From Acanthornis magna (taxonomy: Eukaryota > Chordata > Aves > Passeriformes > Acanthizidae): DNA of 64,000 nucleotides. Below the pieces are notes generated by a model. The model had not been told where the DNA came from and searched no databases. It saw only the letters and a program-made list of their open reading frames with translations. Both the position numbers and the translations under genes were made by a program. This document shows, in pieces, positions 1 to 10,220 of the stretch. The stretch's first letter is position 1, and every line of letters starts with the position of its first letter. The stretch covers positions 2,728,501-2,792,500 of the forward strand of contig JAWUZG010000138.1 in assembly GCA_036785705.1 (NCBI GenBank), written 5' to 3'.

Positions 1-1165
1 CCCCTCGTGACTCCCACGGTGACAGTGGCCTGGGAGCAGAGCTCTTGCTGCCACATGACCCAAGCTGAAGCAAAGCTCTTATCGAGAGCCCTGGAGTTTT
101 AGGACAATCCTTCAGCTCGCAGCTGCTGGGAGGAAGAGCAGCCCGAGCACCTCGCAGTCCCCAGGGGCACAAACCAGGCATTTGTGGCTCTCACAGCAGC
201 AGGGTCGGTTTGAAGCTCAGCTTTAGGATGGTGCAGAGAGGAGAAAAATGAGCCTCCGCAACAATTTCATTTTTAAAAAACAATTTTATGACTTCTGGCA
301 ACATTTCTGACTGTGTTCTCCATTCTCAGCAGGACCATCCACTCCACATCCCAGCCTTCTCCACCCTCTCTGCAGAGCTCCAGCACATCCCCTCCTCCAG
401 GGAACTCTGGAACATCTCTTGGCAGGCTCCAGGTACTGTTTGCTGCCTGCCTTGACTCGATGTATGAGTGTTACCACAGCCTGGATCACCAGGCTTCCCC
501 AGCTCCCAGATCTGAGCACAGGCTCATGACTGGTCTGCTTGGAAACCCTCCCTGGGAAGAATTCCTGAGGGAGCCCCTCAGTGGAACGTGGCTCAGGCAG
601 AGTGTCCCTGTGGCCTCACTTAGCTTTGTCTCAGTGCCAATAGTCCCATGGGTCACAGGAGCCATCCAGACCAACCATTCCCACAGCATCCATCCCTCCC
701 CATCCCTGGAATTGCACAAATCAAGGCCCAGCTAACTCTCTGTGGTGTTTGGGGTGTCACTGCAGCCACAGCCCCGGCACAGGGAGCAGGCTGTCCTCGT
801 TCACAGGGACAGAATGCGCCGTGCCGCAGACCCAGCCTGGCACAACAAAATTTCCACCCGCAGGTCCCTCTCTCTGCACATGGGTGGCTGTTGTCCAGCT
901 CCCAGGAATCCCATGGGATCAGGGAGGAGCTGGCTGGGTGTCCCAGTTCAGGCTGTTTCCTGCTCTGGTCCTTGGGGAGCATTGCCAGGGAGTTCCCAGC
1001 ATGGCTGGGAGAGGCTGTGCCCTGGCTGCTGGGAATGCAGCTGTGGCTGTGCCAGAGCTGTGCCACTCTCTGAGCTGGGGCTGAGCTCCTGCCATGGCCT
1101 GGCAGCGACTCCCAGCCCCTCCCCAAACCTGGAATCGGTGCTGGCAGTCACTGTCCTGCTGCTCC
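1..1165. other. Unique non-coding DNA, nothing recognised
   Basis: This is GC-rich, apparently single-copy sequence. Overlapping frames of 140-157 codons are open on both strands (for example 648-1073 on plus and 653-1126 on minus). Their proteins are rich in S, P, G, W and C and match no family I know. Frames open on both strands at once are typical of GC-rich bird DNA that is not coding. No promoter, splice-bounded exon or repeat could be supported. Confidence 0.6.
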
Positions 1166-1965
1166 TGTAACAAACGGGCTGACACCCTTTGTGATTAACC
1201 CGTTTATTAATTAACGACTGGGAACAAGAAATCGAGGTAAGCCCAATTTCTCAGCGGCAAAGCAGAGCAATGCACGCAATGCCAGGTGCTCCTTTGGCAG
1301 CGGGGACCTCAGGAGGACCACAAAGCACCACAAGAGTTCTTATAACCTCTGCTCGAACAGGATTAGTCCATTTTTGGATTCTCCTATAGGGGTCTTGTGA
1401 TTGGCTCGTTTTTACGGTGCATTCCTGTCTAATCGTTTTTCTATAAGTCCATGTCATTGGTCCCTTTAGTCACCCAATCCGTGCTCGAAGAGATGTCACT
1501 GCACCCATGGAAAGTTTCTGGAAAGTTCCACATTTACCATCCCCCTTGATCACTGATCCAGCAGTTCCATAAAGGCACTGCACCGTACATTGCAAGATAT
1601 AACTCAAACAGCTCCAAGTTACAATCAAACATTCAACCAAGCCCAGCCCCAACATAAAATCAACCATTTAACTGAGCCCAGCCCCAACATAAAATCAACC
1701 ATTCAACCAAGCCCAGCCCCAACATAAAATCAACCAATCAGCCAAGCCCAGCCCCAAAATAAAATCAACCATTTGACTGAGCCCAGCCCCAGTATAAAAT
1801 CAACCATTTAACTGAGCCCAGCCCCAACATGAAATCAACCATTCAACCAAGCCCAGCCCCAGCATAAAATCAACCATTCAGCCACGCCCAGCCCTGACAT
1901 AACTTAACCAACTCACGAGCACTGCAACACGTGACCAGCCTAGGAAAACCAACTCATCTATAACA
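1166..1965 (-). mobile_element. Solo LTR of an endogenous retrovirus, ERV1-like
   Basis: The element has TG...CA ends when read on the minus strand (TGTTATAG at the 1965 end, TTGTTACA at the 1166 end). It is flanked by a 4-bp duplication CTCC at 1162-1165 and 1966-1969; 4-bp duplications are usual for gammaretrovirus-like ERV1 elements. On the minus strand an AATAAA signal lies at 1203-1208, about 40 bp before the LTR end. A CCAAT-type box (ATTGG on plus, 1400-1404) and a TATA-like ttataag (about 1340) precede it. This order sets the direction and puts U3 at the 1965 side. No internal retroviral sequence adjoins it, so it is a solo LTR. The family name is not known to me. Confidence 0.82.
1636..1915 (-). 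repeat. Minisatellite of eight 35-bp units inside LTR U3
   Basis: The motif gcccagcccc recurs at 1641, 1676, 1711, 1746, 1781, 1816, 1851 and 1886, a constant 35-bp step. Units differ mainly in a ten-base block (attcaaccaa, atttaactga, aatcagccaa and similar), and these types partly alternate. The array lies in the U3 part of the LTR, where retroviral enhancers are often tandemly repeated. An enhancer role here is inference. Confidence 0.92.
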
Positions 1966-1969
1966 CTCC

Positions 1970-3834
1970 TGCGCCAAGGGAATGCCGCCTCTGGCTCAGG
2001 GATTCCATCGCTGCTGCCCTCAGTGGAATGGGAGCTGTGGGCTGGCAGTCTGATCCCCAGGATTCACCCTGATCCTGCACATGGATGAGGAGAATAACCC
2101 CCCTGTGCTGCTGGGGAGCCTCTTCCAGGGCAGGGGGCTCAGGATGCAGAGATGGACACCTTGATGAAGGATCCCAGGACACAGCTGGAAGGGTGGGAGA
2201 GACACAGAAAGCATTCAGTGCAGTGGGAACCAGACCTGGGCTGTAACTGGAAACCTCTTCCCAGAGAAGCTTCCACATGGGATCAGAGCAGCCAAAGCTG
2301 CAGCACGGTGCTTTCAGAGCAGCTGGGAGGGGCTGAGCCTCGCCCACACCTGTCCCTGCCATGCCCTGCTCAAAGGGGACACCCAGAGCACTTTGTCCCC
2401 TGTCCCTGGGCTTCCAGGAGGGCTGGACACTTTCCAGGACACTTCCCACTCTGCAGGCTGGGTCCCTGGCCAGGCCAGTCCCAGCACAGGCTGTCACAGG
2501 AAGGCACTGCCAGGGAAGAGGGTTTTTCTATGGCAATTAAATGTCCAGCCTGGGGAATGTTTGTTTTATGAAAAGGGATATTATTGTCAGGCCAGCGCCC
2601 AATAATTGACTTTTTAACAATTTGTGGCCAGTCTGAGCTGTATTTTAAGCAAGATGGTTCAATATAGAACATAGGCAGCTTCACCATTGCTGATAAAAGG
2701 GCCAAACAGGATTTAAGAAAGAAATCTCTGCCCTCTGGAAAGACCTTCCTGTGAGCATTATTTTTGAGTCAATCACTTTTGTTGCATTTTTCAATTAAAT
2801 TGGAATGATTTTTACATATACAGTGTGTGAGGATTTTTCGCATCATGGAATACTTTTGGAATGCAGAGCTAAAGTCATTTGGCTTTTTGGGATGAACCTC
2901 TTTTCCTTTAACAAGCTTTAATTTCTTCTAAGTGCAACATTCCCTCTCCATTTTCCAGTGTTACAATATTTTATTCAGGGGTAATTATTGCCTTTTTCTG
3001 TCATGTGTTCCCCTGGGATTGGTTCTTCCTAATTACTCTTTGCTCTACACTGATCCTTGGAGATATTTGAAGCCTGACTGGGCAGGGCCATCACAGTCCT
3101 CGTGTCCAAACTCAACCATTCCATGTCTCTGTTTCCTGTGAACATTTCCACTTGAAATGTTGTGGGAAATTCTTCATCTACACGTAAAACTGCTGGGTTG
3201 TTTTTTTTCCTGCTGCAGTGTGGAGGAAAAAGGAATTTTGGATCCATGAGGAAACTGGGCTTTACTCATGCCATATGCCTGGGGGTCTCCCAGGGCCATG
3301 AGCAGAGCTATTTCTGACTCGTGCTGATCCAGACAGGCCCCAAACACAGCAAGGCAGTGGGAAAGGCTTCCAAGGGAGAAAGAAGAAAGGAAAGACAGTG
3401 GCAGCAGGAAAGATCATGCTGGGAGAGCCTGAGGCGTGGGGAGGTGGAACCGGAGACTCAGGAGGTTTCAAACCCCTTCTGCCCAGGGCTGGCTCAGCAG
3501 TTCCTCCTCAGAAGGATCCAGGGCAGGCTCAGCCCTCTGGCCAAGGGACATCAAACAGCAGCACAGGGACACTCCAAACACTGAGGCTCCAAATGTTCCG
3601 AGGGAAGGCATCCCTGTGGATTGGCCCCACCTGGTCCCTGGGATGGGAGAGGGAAGGGCTGGCCATGAACGTGCCAGGAGCATATGGAGATGTCCTCAGC
3701 AAGGTCTGGAGTCACCTGTCCTGGGAGGGGAGGGACTGATCCACCCCAGGGCTCTGCTGCCATTCTATGGGACCTGGGAGAAACCGGCTGGAGTTCAATT
3801 GTGGAGTCCTGGAGTGGGGAGGATCCATCCCCAG
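1970..3834. other. Unique non-coding DNA with an AT-rich middle
   Basis: Sequence from 1970 to 2530 is GC-rich and includes a 179-codon minus-strand frame (1958-2497) with no recognisable domain. From about 2690 to 3050 it is AT-rich and repeat-free. Apart from a possible decayed CR1 scrap near 3050-3150, nothing can be identified. Confidence 0.55.
3050..3150 (+). mobile_element. Possible decayed CR1 3' fragment
   Basis: The phrase ccttggagatatttgaagcc followed by ctgactggg, and then ctcaaccattccatg, resembles the CR1 3' untranslated region with its middle deleted. The match is short and diverged, so this is a weak call. A repeat-library search would settle it. Confidence 0.35.
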
Positions 3835-4505
3835 GACAGCACAGGCTGACTCACAGAGAGCAGAGAGGAGCTGGGGATGTTGCTGGTGACAAGCTGTCCA
3901 CGAGCCAGCAGAGTGCCCTGGGGCCAGGAGGGACAGCGGGATCCCAGGGGGCATGGGGAAGGGTGGGGCCAGCAGGAACCCTGCCCCTCTGCTCGGCCCT
4001 GGGGAGGCACAGCTGGAGTTTGGGGGTCAGCTCTGGCCTCTGCAGCTCAACAAAGACAAGGAGATGCTGGAAAAGGTCCAGCAGGGTCACAAAGATGATT
4101 TGGGGTCTGGATGGTCCCAATGAGGAGAGACTGTGGGAGCTGGGCCTGGTCAGGCTGGAGAGGGGAAAGCTGAGAGGGGATCCCATCGATCCACACAGAA
4201 TCTCCAGGGGGTGTCAGGGGATGGTGCCAGACTCTGGTCAGTGGTGCCAGGGACAGGATGAGGAGCAATGGCCAGAAAGTAAAACACAACAAGTTCCACC
4301 TCAACAGAAGGAAGAACTTCTTTCCATGGAGGGGGCAGAGCCCTGGAACAGCTGCCCAGGGAGGATGTGGAGTGTCCCTCTCCGGAGACATCCCAAAGCC
4401 ACCTGGATGTGTTCCTGTGTCACTGCTCCAGGTGACCCTGCCTTGGCAGGGGTTGGAATGGGGTACCTCCAGAGGTTCCTTCCAACCCCAGTGATTCTGT
4501 GTCCT
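3835..4505 (+). mobile_element. CR1 LINE, 3' part including the decayed ORF2 end
   Basis: This is the longest classical CR1 copy in the window. It runs from the end of the reverse-transcriptase reading frame (agccagcagagtgccctggg; gtccagcagggtcacaaaga; atgaggagagactgtgggag) through the 3' untranslated region (aggaagaacttctttcca; cagctgcccagggaggatg). It ends in ggttccttccaacccc and the tail gtgattctgtg. Frames are broken and the 5' part is missing, as in almost all bird CR1 copies. The 289-codon frame at 3684-4553 that spans it is a by-product. Confidence 0.9.
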
Positions 4506-4509
4506 GGTG

Positions 4510-5864
4510 ACTTTGGGATTCTGTGGATGCAGAAGGGGAGCAACACCCCATAATGAGAACTCCTGGGGTTGGGGCCCAGGACAAAGGAGATTTCTCCTGG
4601 GGGCAGGGGAGTCTCCAGACTCCATGCCAAGCTGGACACACACACTGAGGGCCACCCAGGGGGGCAGAAGTGACTTCAGCAAGGCATTTGCCACTTTGAA
4701 AGCTGATGGTCATTTTTTAGAACTTGTGAACAGGCAATGATTGCTCTCGCTCATCAGTACGAGATCACACAGTGGGATAAAAGCACCTGAGACACCGTGA
4801 GAAAGAAATAAACTTCTCCAGGCTTTGCCTGGCAAAGACAGGTCCAGCTCACTGCAGTGGCACTGATCAAAAATGAACGTGCTGTTTGCATGAATACCTC
4901 CCATCCTTTCTCTGCAGATGAAACCCACAGGTTCCTCCCCCACGGGAACACATCCCATGTGCTTCTGCCCACCCTCTGCTCCTGCCACTGCTGCTCTACT
5001 CCAAGGTGCCACAGGGACAGGGAGAGGCTGCCCCAGGCCCACCCAAGGTAGAAGGGGCTGCTGCAGCACCATGGAGCTGCCCAGGCAGGGAGTGCAGGTG
5101 TTCAGGGGGACAGAGGGGAGATGATCTCCCTGCTGCCTGGCACACAAAGTCCCATCCTGTCACCCCCAGGAGTGAGGGAACGGTGACTGTGTGACAGGAA
5201 TCCTGCCACAGTGAGCAATTCCCTCTTGGGAAAGTTGAGACTTTGGCATCCAAGCCTGTGGTGCTGCAGAGGGAGAAGCAGAAGGTGGAGATGTCATTAG
5301 ACTATTAATAGCCCCAGGCAGGGAACAGCCATTGCAAATGATTTGACAAAATCAGCATTTCCAGGATCAAGGCCTCCTGCTCCTCCTTTGAATGGAGCAT
5401 CAGGAGTGCTGGCAAAGGGCCCTGTCACTGCTGGCACATCCCAGAGTGCAGCCACAGCCATGGCCAGGGGGAATTGTCCCTGGAGCTCTGGGTCAGCAGC
5501 AGGATAGGCCAGCAGGGCCAGTGCTGTGCACGGGGAGAGGCTCAGCTGCAGAGAAGGACGTGTGCTGTGCAGAATCCTTTCTTTTCATTGTTTCCAGCTC
5601 AGTCTTCCAGTGCTGCTGGAAGGAGCAGGCCTGGATCCTGGAGCCCTGGGTTTGCTCCTTGCACCTTCCCTGCTCCCTGCCCCAGCCAGAGAGTCTCCTC
5701 TTCTTTGGATGTCCTGTGGTGGGACCATCTTCTCACGCTGCACTTTCCCTCTCCAGATGACAAACCTGCTGCAGAGGGCACACCCAGACCCCCCAGGCTG
5801 CACAGCCCTGGCTGGGCTGAAAATGCTTCCCATAAAACCTCTCATGGTACCTGGATCCTGTTGA
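4510..5864. other. Unique non-coding DNA
   Basis: No repeat signature, RNA gene or credible exon was found. Frames of 97-145 codons are open on both strands and show the W/P/S-rich composition of noise in GC-rich DNA. Confidence 0.55.
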
Positions 5865-5865
5865 T

Positions 5866-6165
5866 CACAGAATCATGGAATGCTTTGGGTTGGAAGGAGC
5901 CTTAGAGCCCATCCAGTGCCACCCCTGCCATGGCAGGGACACCTCCCACTGTCCCAGGCTGCTCCAAGCCCCAATGTCCAGCCTGGCCTTGGACACTGCC
6001 AGGGATCCAGGGGCAGCCACAGCTTCTCTGGGCACCTGTGCCAGGGCGTCACACCCTCATAGCCAGGAATTCCTTCCCAAAATCCAATCTAAAATTCCCC
6101 TCTTTCAGTCTGAACCCATCACTCCTTGTCCTGTCAGTCCAGTGATGATCTCTGGTGTCTGGTAA
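5866..6165 (-). mobile_element. CR1 LINE 3' fragment (young subfamily)
   Basis: Read on the minus strand it ends at about 5866 with the CR1 tail (atcacagaatcatggaatg on plus), preceded by ggttggaaggagcc. It carries the core block ccaatgtccagcctggcctt, which is nearly identical in at least eight other copies in this window. It is 5'-truncated near 6165 and non-coding. Confidence 0.92.
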
Positions 6166-6279
6166 AGAGTCCAATCCTGATTTTATATCTCCCAGAGAGG
6201 AAATTCCTACTGAAATGAATAAAACCATAAACCCTGTCCTGAAAAGTGCTGCAATGGATAAAACTCACCAGCACTTTGC

Positions 6280-6532
6280 CATGGCCTCAAGTTGTGCCAG
6301 GGAAGGTTCAGATTAGATATTGTGAGAAAAATCTTCATGGAAAGGGATTTGAAGTGCTGGAACAGACTGTCCAGGGCAGTGGTGGAGTCACCGTCCTTGG
6401 AAGTGTTCCAAAAATGTGTGGATGTGGCACCTGAGGACATGGTTTAGTGGTGAATATGATTGGACTTGCTGATCTTAAAGGCCTTTTCCAACCTTAAAGG
6501 TCTTTTCCAACCTGAACAATTCTGTGATTCCA
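6280..6532 (+). mobile_element. CR1 LINE 3' fragment
   Basis: It starts in cctcaagttgtgccaggga and continues through agatattgtgagaaaaat, gtccagggcagtggtgga and gtgtggatgtggcacctga. It ends with ccttttccaacc and gattcc. The subfamily differs from the 5.9-kb copy. The ccttttccaaccttaaagg segment is duplicated at 6481-6515, probably by slippage at the 3' end. Confidence 0.9.
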
Positions 6533-6534
6533 TG

Positions 6535-7584
6535 AGGGACTTTTTTGGAAGAGGCAATTGCAATCTTCTGTCCCAGGAACATCTGAGCAAGGCCTGAGCT
6601 TCCCTAGGATGCAAACAAGGAGAGAGGGCCAGGTTGTGCTCATGATCTCAGTCACAAGGAGCAGTTCAGCCAGATGTGCATCCAGCATGAATCTGTTTGC
6701 ATTTCCAGCTTTTTGCATGGATCCTCCAAAGCAGCACAAAGTCCATCAATTTTAACAGGGAGAAATCATCTCGGGTGTGAGTTATTCCTGAAGATAAGTG
6801 ACTACAAGTTGGACTCTCTGCTCCGAGGCATTCTCCTGATAAATAAGCCACAACAAAGCTTTATTGCAGGCTTCCAAGGAAGTGAAATGCAGAATGCTTT
6901 CCCAGATCCCCATAATTCAAAAATAGCCTGTCCAATTCCACACTTCCTCATGGAGACAAAGCACTCTGCTCTGGGCTGAACCCAGACATGAAAAATAGGA
7001 TGCAGGTTGGAGCTGTCATCTGAAATTTAGAGGAATGATGCATTTAAAATTAATTTACAGTGGGTTCTTCTACCCCTGGCAAGAGCTGGGACAGAGGCTG
7101 TGGAGCACTTTGGGGTCTCCTGATGAGAGACACAGCTCCTGAGCTGGACACTGTTGTACTGCAGGCAGAGCCAGAAGGAAATTGCCTTTGTTCAGCAGCC
7201 AACAGGCTCCTGTCTCCTCAGAGCAAAATCTGCTTAAGCCATGTGTTCCTCTTCTCCCCAGAATGAGCTCAAAAAAGAAAGTATTTCAAATAAGAAAAAG
7301 ATTGCAGGAATTATCACATAAAAATATAAAGGATGAGGAATGTGTGAACAGCAGCAGAGGCTAGTCCGAGCTTTTCCCATTGTGCAGGTCTCCATGAGTG
7401 AATCCAAGCTCTGTGTGACTCCCAGCACACATCTCTGATTCTTCCCATGGGGACCAGGAGTCATTCCAGCCCATCCTCTTCAGCCTTTATTGTCCCTCGA
7501 GCCTGCTAGGATCTCAGTGCTCCCGAGCTGCTCTGTGGGACCTGGAGGCGCTGGGGCAGATGAACAAAAGTGACACCAAAGGAG
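6535..7584. other. Unique non-coding DNA
   Basis: This is mixed-composition single-copy sequence between two CR1 fragments. It has no recognisable protein, RNA gene or tandem repeat. Confidence 0.55.
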
Positions 7585-8155
7585 GGTGAAGTGTCCAAAG
7601 GAGGGACACGAAGGTGGGGAAGGGTCTGGAGGGGCCACACGAGGAGTGGCTGAGGCACCTCCAGTGCTGGGGCAGCTCTGGGACCCTCCTGATCAGAAGG
7701 ACATGGAGGGGCTGGAGGTGTCCAGGGAAGGGAATGGAGCTGGGAAGGAGCTGAGCCCCAGGAGTGGCTGAGGGAGCTGGGAAAGGGCTCAGCCTGGAGA
7801 AAAGGAGGCTCAGGGGAACCTTGTGGCTCTGCACAGCTCCTGACAGGAGGGGACAGCCGGGGGGGTCTGGCTGTGCTCGCAGGGAACAGCGACAGGAGGA
7901 GAGGGAACGGCCGCAGGCTGGGCCAGGGGAGGCTGAGGGTGGATATTAAGAGGAATTTCTCCATGGAAAGGGTGCTCAGGCCTTGGAAGGGCTGCCCAGG
8001 GAGGTTTGGAGTGCCCATCCCTGCAGGTGTCCCAGGAAGGCCTGGCCGTGGCACTCAGTGCTCTGGGCTGGGGACAAGGTGGGCATTGGGGACAGCTTGG
8101 ACTCGATGGTCCTGGAGGGCTTTCCCAACCTCAGGGATTTGGGATTCCTGGAAGC
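7585..8155 (+). mobile_element. CR1 LINE 3' fragment with internal rearrangement
   Basis: CR1 phrases occur in order: gaggagtggctgaggcacct, agcctggagaaaaggaggct, ggatattaagaggaatttct, gggctgcccagggaggttt, ttggactcgatggtcctgg and ctttcccaacctcagggat. The block 'ggagctggg...gagtggctgaggga' occurs twice (about 7615-7680 and 7735-7785). This suggests an internal duplication or a join of two copies. The 5' boundary is uncertain. Confidence 0.85.
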
Positions 8156-8159
8156 AGAT

Positions 8160-9940
8160 AAAGTACTCAACGTGGGACAGCCACGCTCTGCTGGCCAGGG
8201 AAGGTCAATCACACCTGGTTTGTCCAAGGGGATGCAGGAGCTGTGTTTTCTTCTAAGATATTCTCTCTGAGAAAATAAAATGTGTTGAATCAGGGGGGAT
8301 CAAACATAAAGAAACAGTGATGACAAGCAGAAAATTGCAAAGCTTTGGAAAGTTACGGCCAGAGAGAAACCATGCAGCACTGAAGTCTTTAGGTGACCTA
8401 ACCCAGCTGCTGCTAATGTTCCAGCAGTAATGAACAGGAGCCTCTTCCCTGGCTCCTCTCCTGTGGGATTCTCCACTGCAACACTGGTTGGTACTTGAAT
8501 TCCATCGTTTATAGCAAAGCTGTTGTCTGTTATCACAAACACAGGGACATTATTACAGAACTCACCCTGCAGCGAGATATGAATCAGAGTTAACCTTAGC
8601 AGACACCAAATATTTACTTTAGAAAAGGCAAAGATATTATTTCATAAATCAAAAATTGTTCCCTTGGCCCTTAAAGGACACTTCAGAGCAGACTTGTAAT
8701 TACGAAGCACATCCTATAATGCCAAAGCAATTGAATCCATGGCTGCCCCGTGGCTCGTGGGCTCCCAGCCCGGCTGTGCCTGAGGCCCCTGGATGGGAAT
8801 CCCTGATTCCTCGCCCTGGTGTGGAGCAGTGACAGGAGTGGTGCTCACTGAGAGTCTGAACTGCTTTGGGAATGAAATGAGTGCCTCAGAGGTGGTGCCT
8901 GATGAGTTATGAGCAGCCTCTCTTGTGAGCTGGGGCTTCTAAATATGACATTATCCTCAGACTCCTGCTCCAGAGCCTTCCCTGCCCATTCCTCTGCAGC
9001 AGTTGGGACACGGAGTGGCTTTCTGTCATCTCACTTGTGTGCTCAGTGTCCATCCCGTGGATATCAGACCTACAGGGACAGCCAGATCTCTTCCTGGGAG
9101 CTTCCCAAGGGACCTGTCCCTTTCCTTGGAAATGGCCCTGCCACTGCCCCCCCTTCAGGACCCATCCCCTGGGAGGGGAGAACAGCAAAGCCAGCAGTGG
9201 GAGAAGGACACCCCAGGCTGCAGGGCAAGGGGACAAGCCCAGCCAGGACCAGCCTGGAGCAGAGGAGTTCTCACAGTCAGCGTCCAGCCCTAAATCCCAT
9301 GGGATCATTCCCTCCCGCTCCTGCCCTAGGGGGAACCAGCAAGGAGTTCACCCAGAGCCTTGGCAGTCCCCTTGGCACACCAGCAGCTCATCTGGGCATC
9401 ACCACTTCCCCAAGGATTGTAGGAATGTGCATTTAGAGCTTCAAAGCACAGAGCTGGGTGCACAGCCCAGAGCAGGTGATGTCCCTGAGGTGCCTGCACA
9501 CTGCCACCTGCATTTGGGTGTCCTCATCTCATGGTCATGGTGAAATCCCAGCCCAGAAGCTCTTGCAAGCCTCTCCTTGTGCTGCTGGGAACATCCTGAG
9601 GGAGACAGTGATGTTGGCAAGCTGAACTTGTGTCCCTCTGCAGCAGGAGCCTCCCCTGGTGACACAGGGGGAGCCAGAAGCCACCAAACAGCCCTCAAGA
9701 GCCGTGGAGCACTTACCCTGGAGTGAGGGCTCCCTCTCTTTCTGGGTCTGCTTGTTCCACTGATTTTCTGCAGCTCTCCACATTTTTCCCGTTGCTTGTT
9801 ATGCTTGGAAATACTCAGTTCCAGGCTCTGCATGTTAATTCTTCCTTGCCACACTCTCCCTGCTCCTGTGCCCCTGGCCAAAAGATCCCAAGGTACAAAT
9901 CCTTTGTTTCCCAGAGAATACTCACTCATAGAAGCTCATC
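8160..9940. other. Unique non-coding DNA
   Basis: The first 600 bp are AT-rich (8260-8720), then composition turns GC-rich. Open frames of up to 175 codons (8909-9436) have no recognisable motif. No repeat was identified. Confidence 0.55.
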
Positions 9941-10220
9941 TTTATTTATCAGGAGTTGTGTCAGCAAGCCTTTAAAAACCCAGCTGATCTCCATTGCCTG
10001 CTCGCTGCAAATCAAAAGAGCCTGCAGGAAATCGGGTAGAACAACCATTAGATGAAATAAAAGCTGCCCCTCCGCCTCCTGTGCTTCCCTAATCCTTTTC
10101 CCAGCAAGTGTAATGCCCACTGTGCTAATCCATGGGACATGGGGGCTGCGGGATCGTGGGCTGGAATTACAGCAACTCCTCTACGGGATAAATGAGCAGC
10201 ACATTTTATTGTCCTCATCA
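9940..10220. other. Candidate conserved non-coding element
   Basis: This is balanced-composition, repeat-free sequence with A/T-rich words (tttatttatcagg, ctttaaaaaccc, gaaataaaagctg, tgctaatcc) set among GC-rich flanks. This texture is common in vertebrate conserved non-coding elements. Conservation itself cannot be seen from one genome. Confidence 0.25.

Noticed and set aside
1636..1915. 35-bp regular repeats resembling a CRISPR array
   Set aside because: No spacers; the array lies inside an LTR with target duplication.
3684..4553. 289-codon ORF
   Set aside because: Overlaps a CR1 LINE 3' region in the wrong frame and matches no CR1 protein.
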